Shown one piece after another: positions 56,798 through 56,869 of a stretch of DNA of 56,869 bases. The DNA lies in the NCBI RefSeq assembly GCF_007556705.1, contig NZ_VJOL01000010.1, positions 1 to 56,869 of the forward strand. Direction: 5' to 3'. The notes under the pieces were generated by a model. It saw only the letters and a list, made by a program, of their open reading frames with translations, was not told the DNA's origin and ran no database searches. Within the stretch, counting starts at the first letter, position 1; each line of letters opens with the position of its first letter. The stretch comes from Tepidimonas thermarum (GTDB lineage: Bacteria; Pseudomonadota; Gammaproteobacteria; Burkholderiales; Burkholderiaceae_C). A program made the translations under genes and the position numbers.

Positions 56798-56869
56798 TTA
56801 CAGGTTGAAGTTGAGATAGACCTTGCCGGTCAGCCACTCGTCGTCGAGTTCGGCGAGCATTGCGGAAAC
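56798..56869 (-). CDS. C-terminal end of a possible transposase (partial)
   Basis: A minus-strand frame enters from the right edge and ends at 56798, encoding VSAMLAELDDEWLTGKVYLN then FNL. The DEW...Y ending recalls C-termini of IS256/Mutator-type transposases, but 23 residues are too few to be sure. The DNA between it and the terminator (56681-56797) is distinctly AT-rich against the high-GC background. It carries no recognisable gene and may include an element end. Confidence 0.4.
   Translation of the reverse strand, partial: VSAMLAELDDEWLTGKVYLNFNL

Overview
The window is high-GC DNA (mostly about 65-70% G+C by eye) from a betaproteobacterium. The Burkholderiales, probably a Comamonadaceae-type genus such as Tepidimonas, fit best. 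Pointers are the pyrF, liu, aceK and corC-lnt-glyQS-gmhB-plsC arrangements, the Anbu (betaproteobacterial proteasome homologue) cluster and the type 2 ArgC. The genus is an inference; no rRNA or tRNA gene is visible.

Region 1 (1-32.3 kb) is core metabolism and housekeeping: pyrF; an FHA protein with a PP2C phosphatase; sucCD; argC; an Anbu peptidase divergent from its alpha-E and ATP-grasp partners; a methyl-accepting chemotaxis protein; a lipoprotein-type gamma-glutamyltransferase; an MBL-fold hydrolase with an acyl-CoA synthetase; a GNAT enzyme; corC-lnt; glyQS-gmhB-plsC-metallopeptidase; a UbiA-type prenyltransferase; and a liuR-liuA-can-aceK-thiolase-acyl-CoA dehydrogenase run with two LiuR-type palindromic operators.

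Region 2 (32.3-56.6 kb) is a continuous plus-strand surface-assembly locus. It opens with a small protein resembling the N-terminal part of TnpB with no complete RuvC domain. This gene overlaps the first of two tandem type I secretion ABC transporters, followed by the HlyD-type adaptor and TolC-type outer-membrane protein. Next come genes for a GDP-mannose-derived polysaccharide (manC, gmd), an O-antigen ABC exporter (wzm and wzt with a carbohydrate-binding C-terminus), a coiled-coil methyltransferase, glycosyltransferases and an acyltransferase. The locus ends with three putative secreted proteins that share an N-terminal DUF4214-like module: a serralysin-type metalloprotease, an RTX-repeat protein and a 984-residue Thr/Asn/Gly-rich S-layer-like protein followed by a strong terminator.

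My reading is that region 2 makes and exports a surface (S-layer-like) protein array together with the ABC-exported polysaccharide that may anchor it. This resembles the Caulobacter rsaA/rsaDEF/O-antigen arrangement, including a SapA-like protease. The right edge is AT-richer and holds the 3' end of what may be an insertion-sequence transposase.
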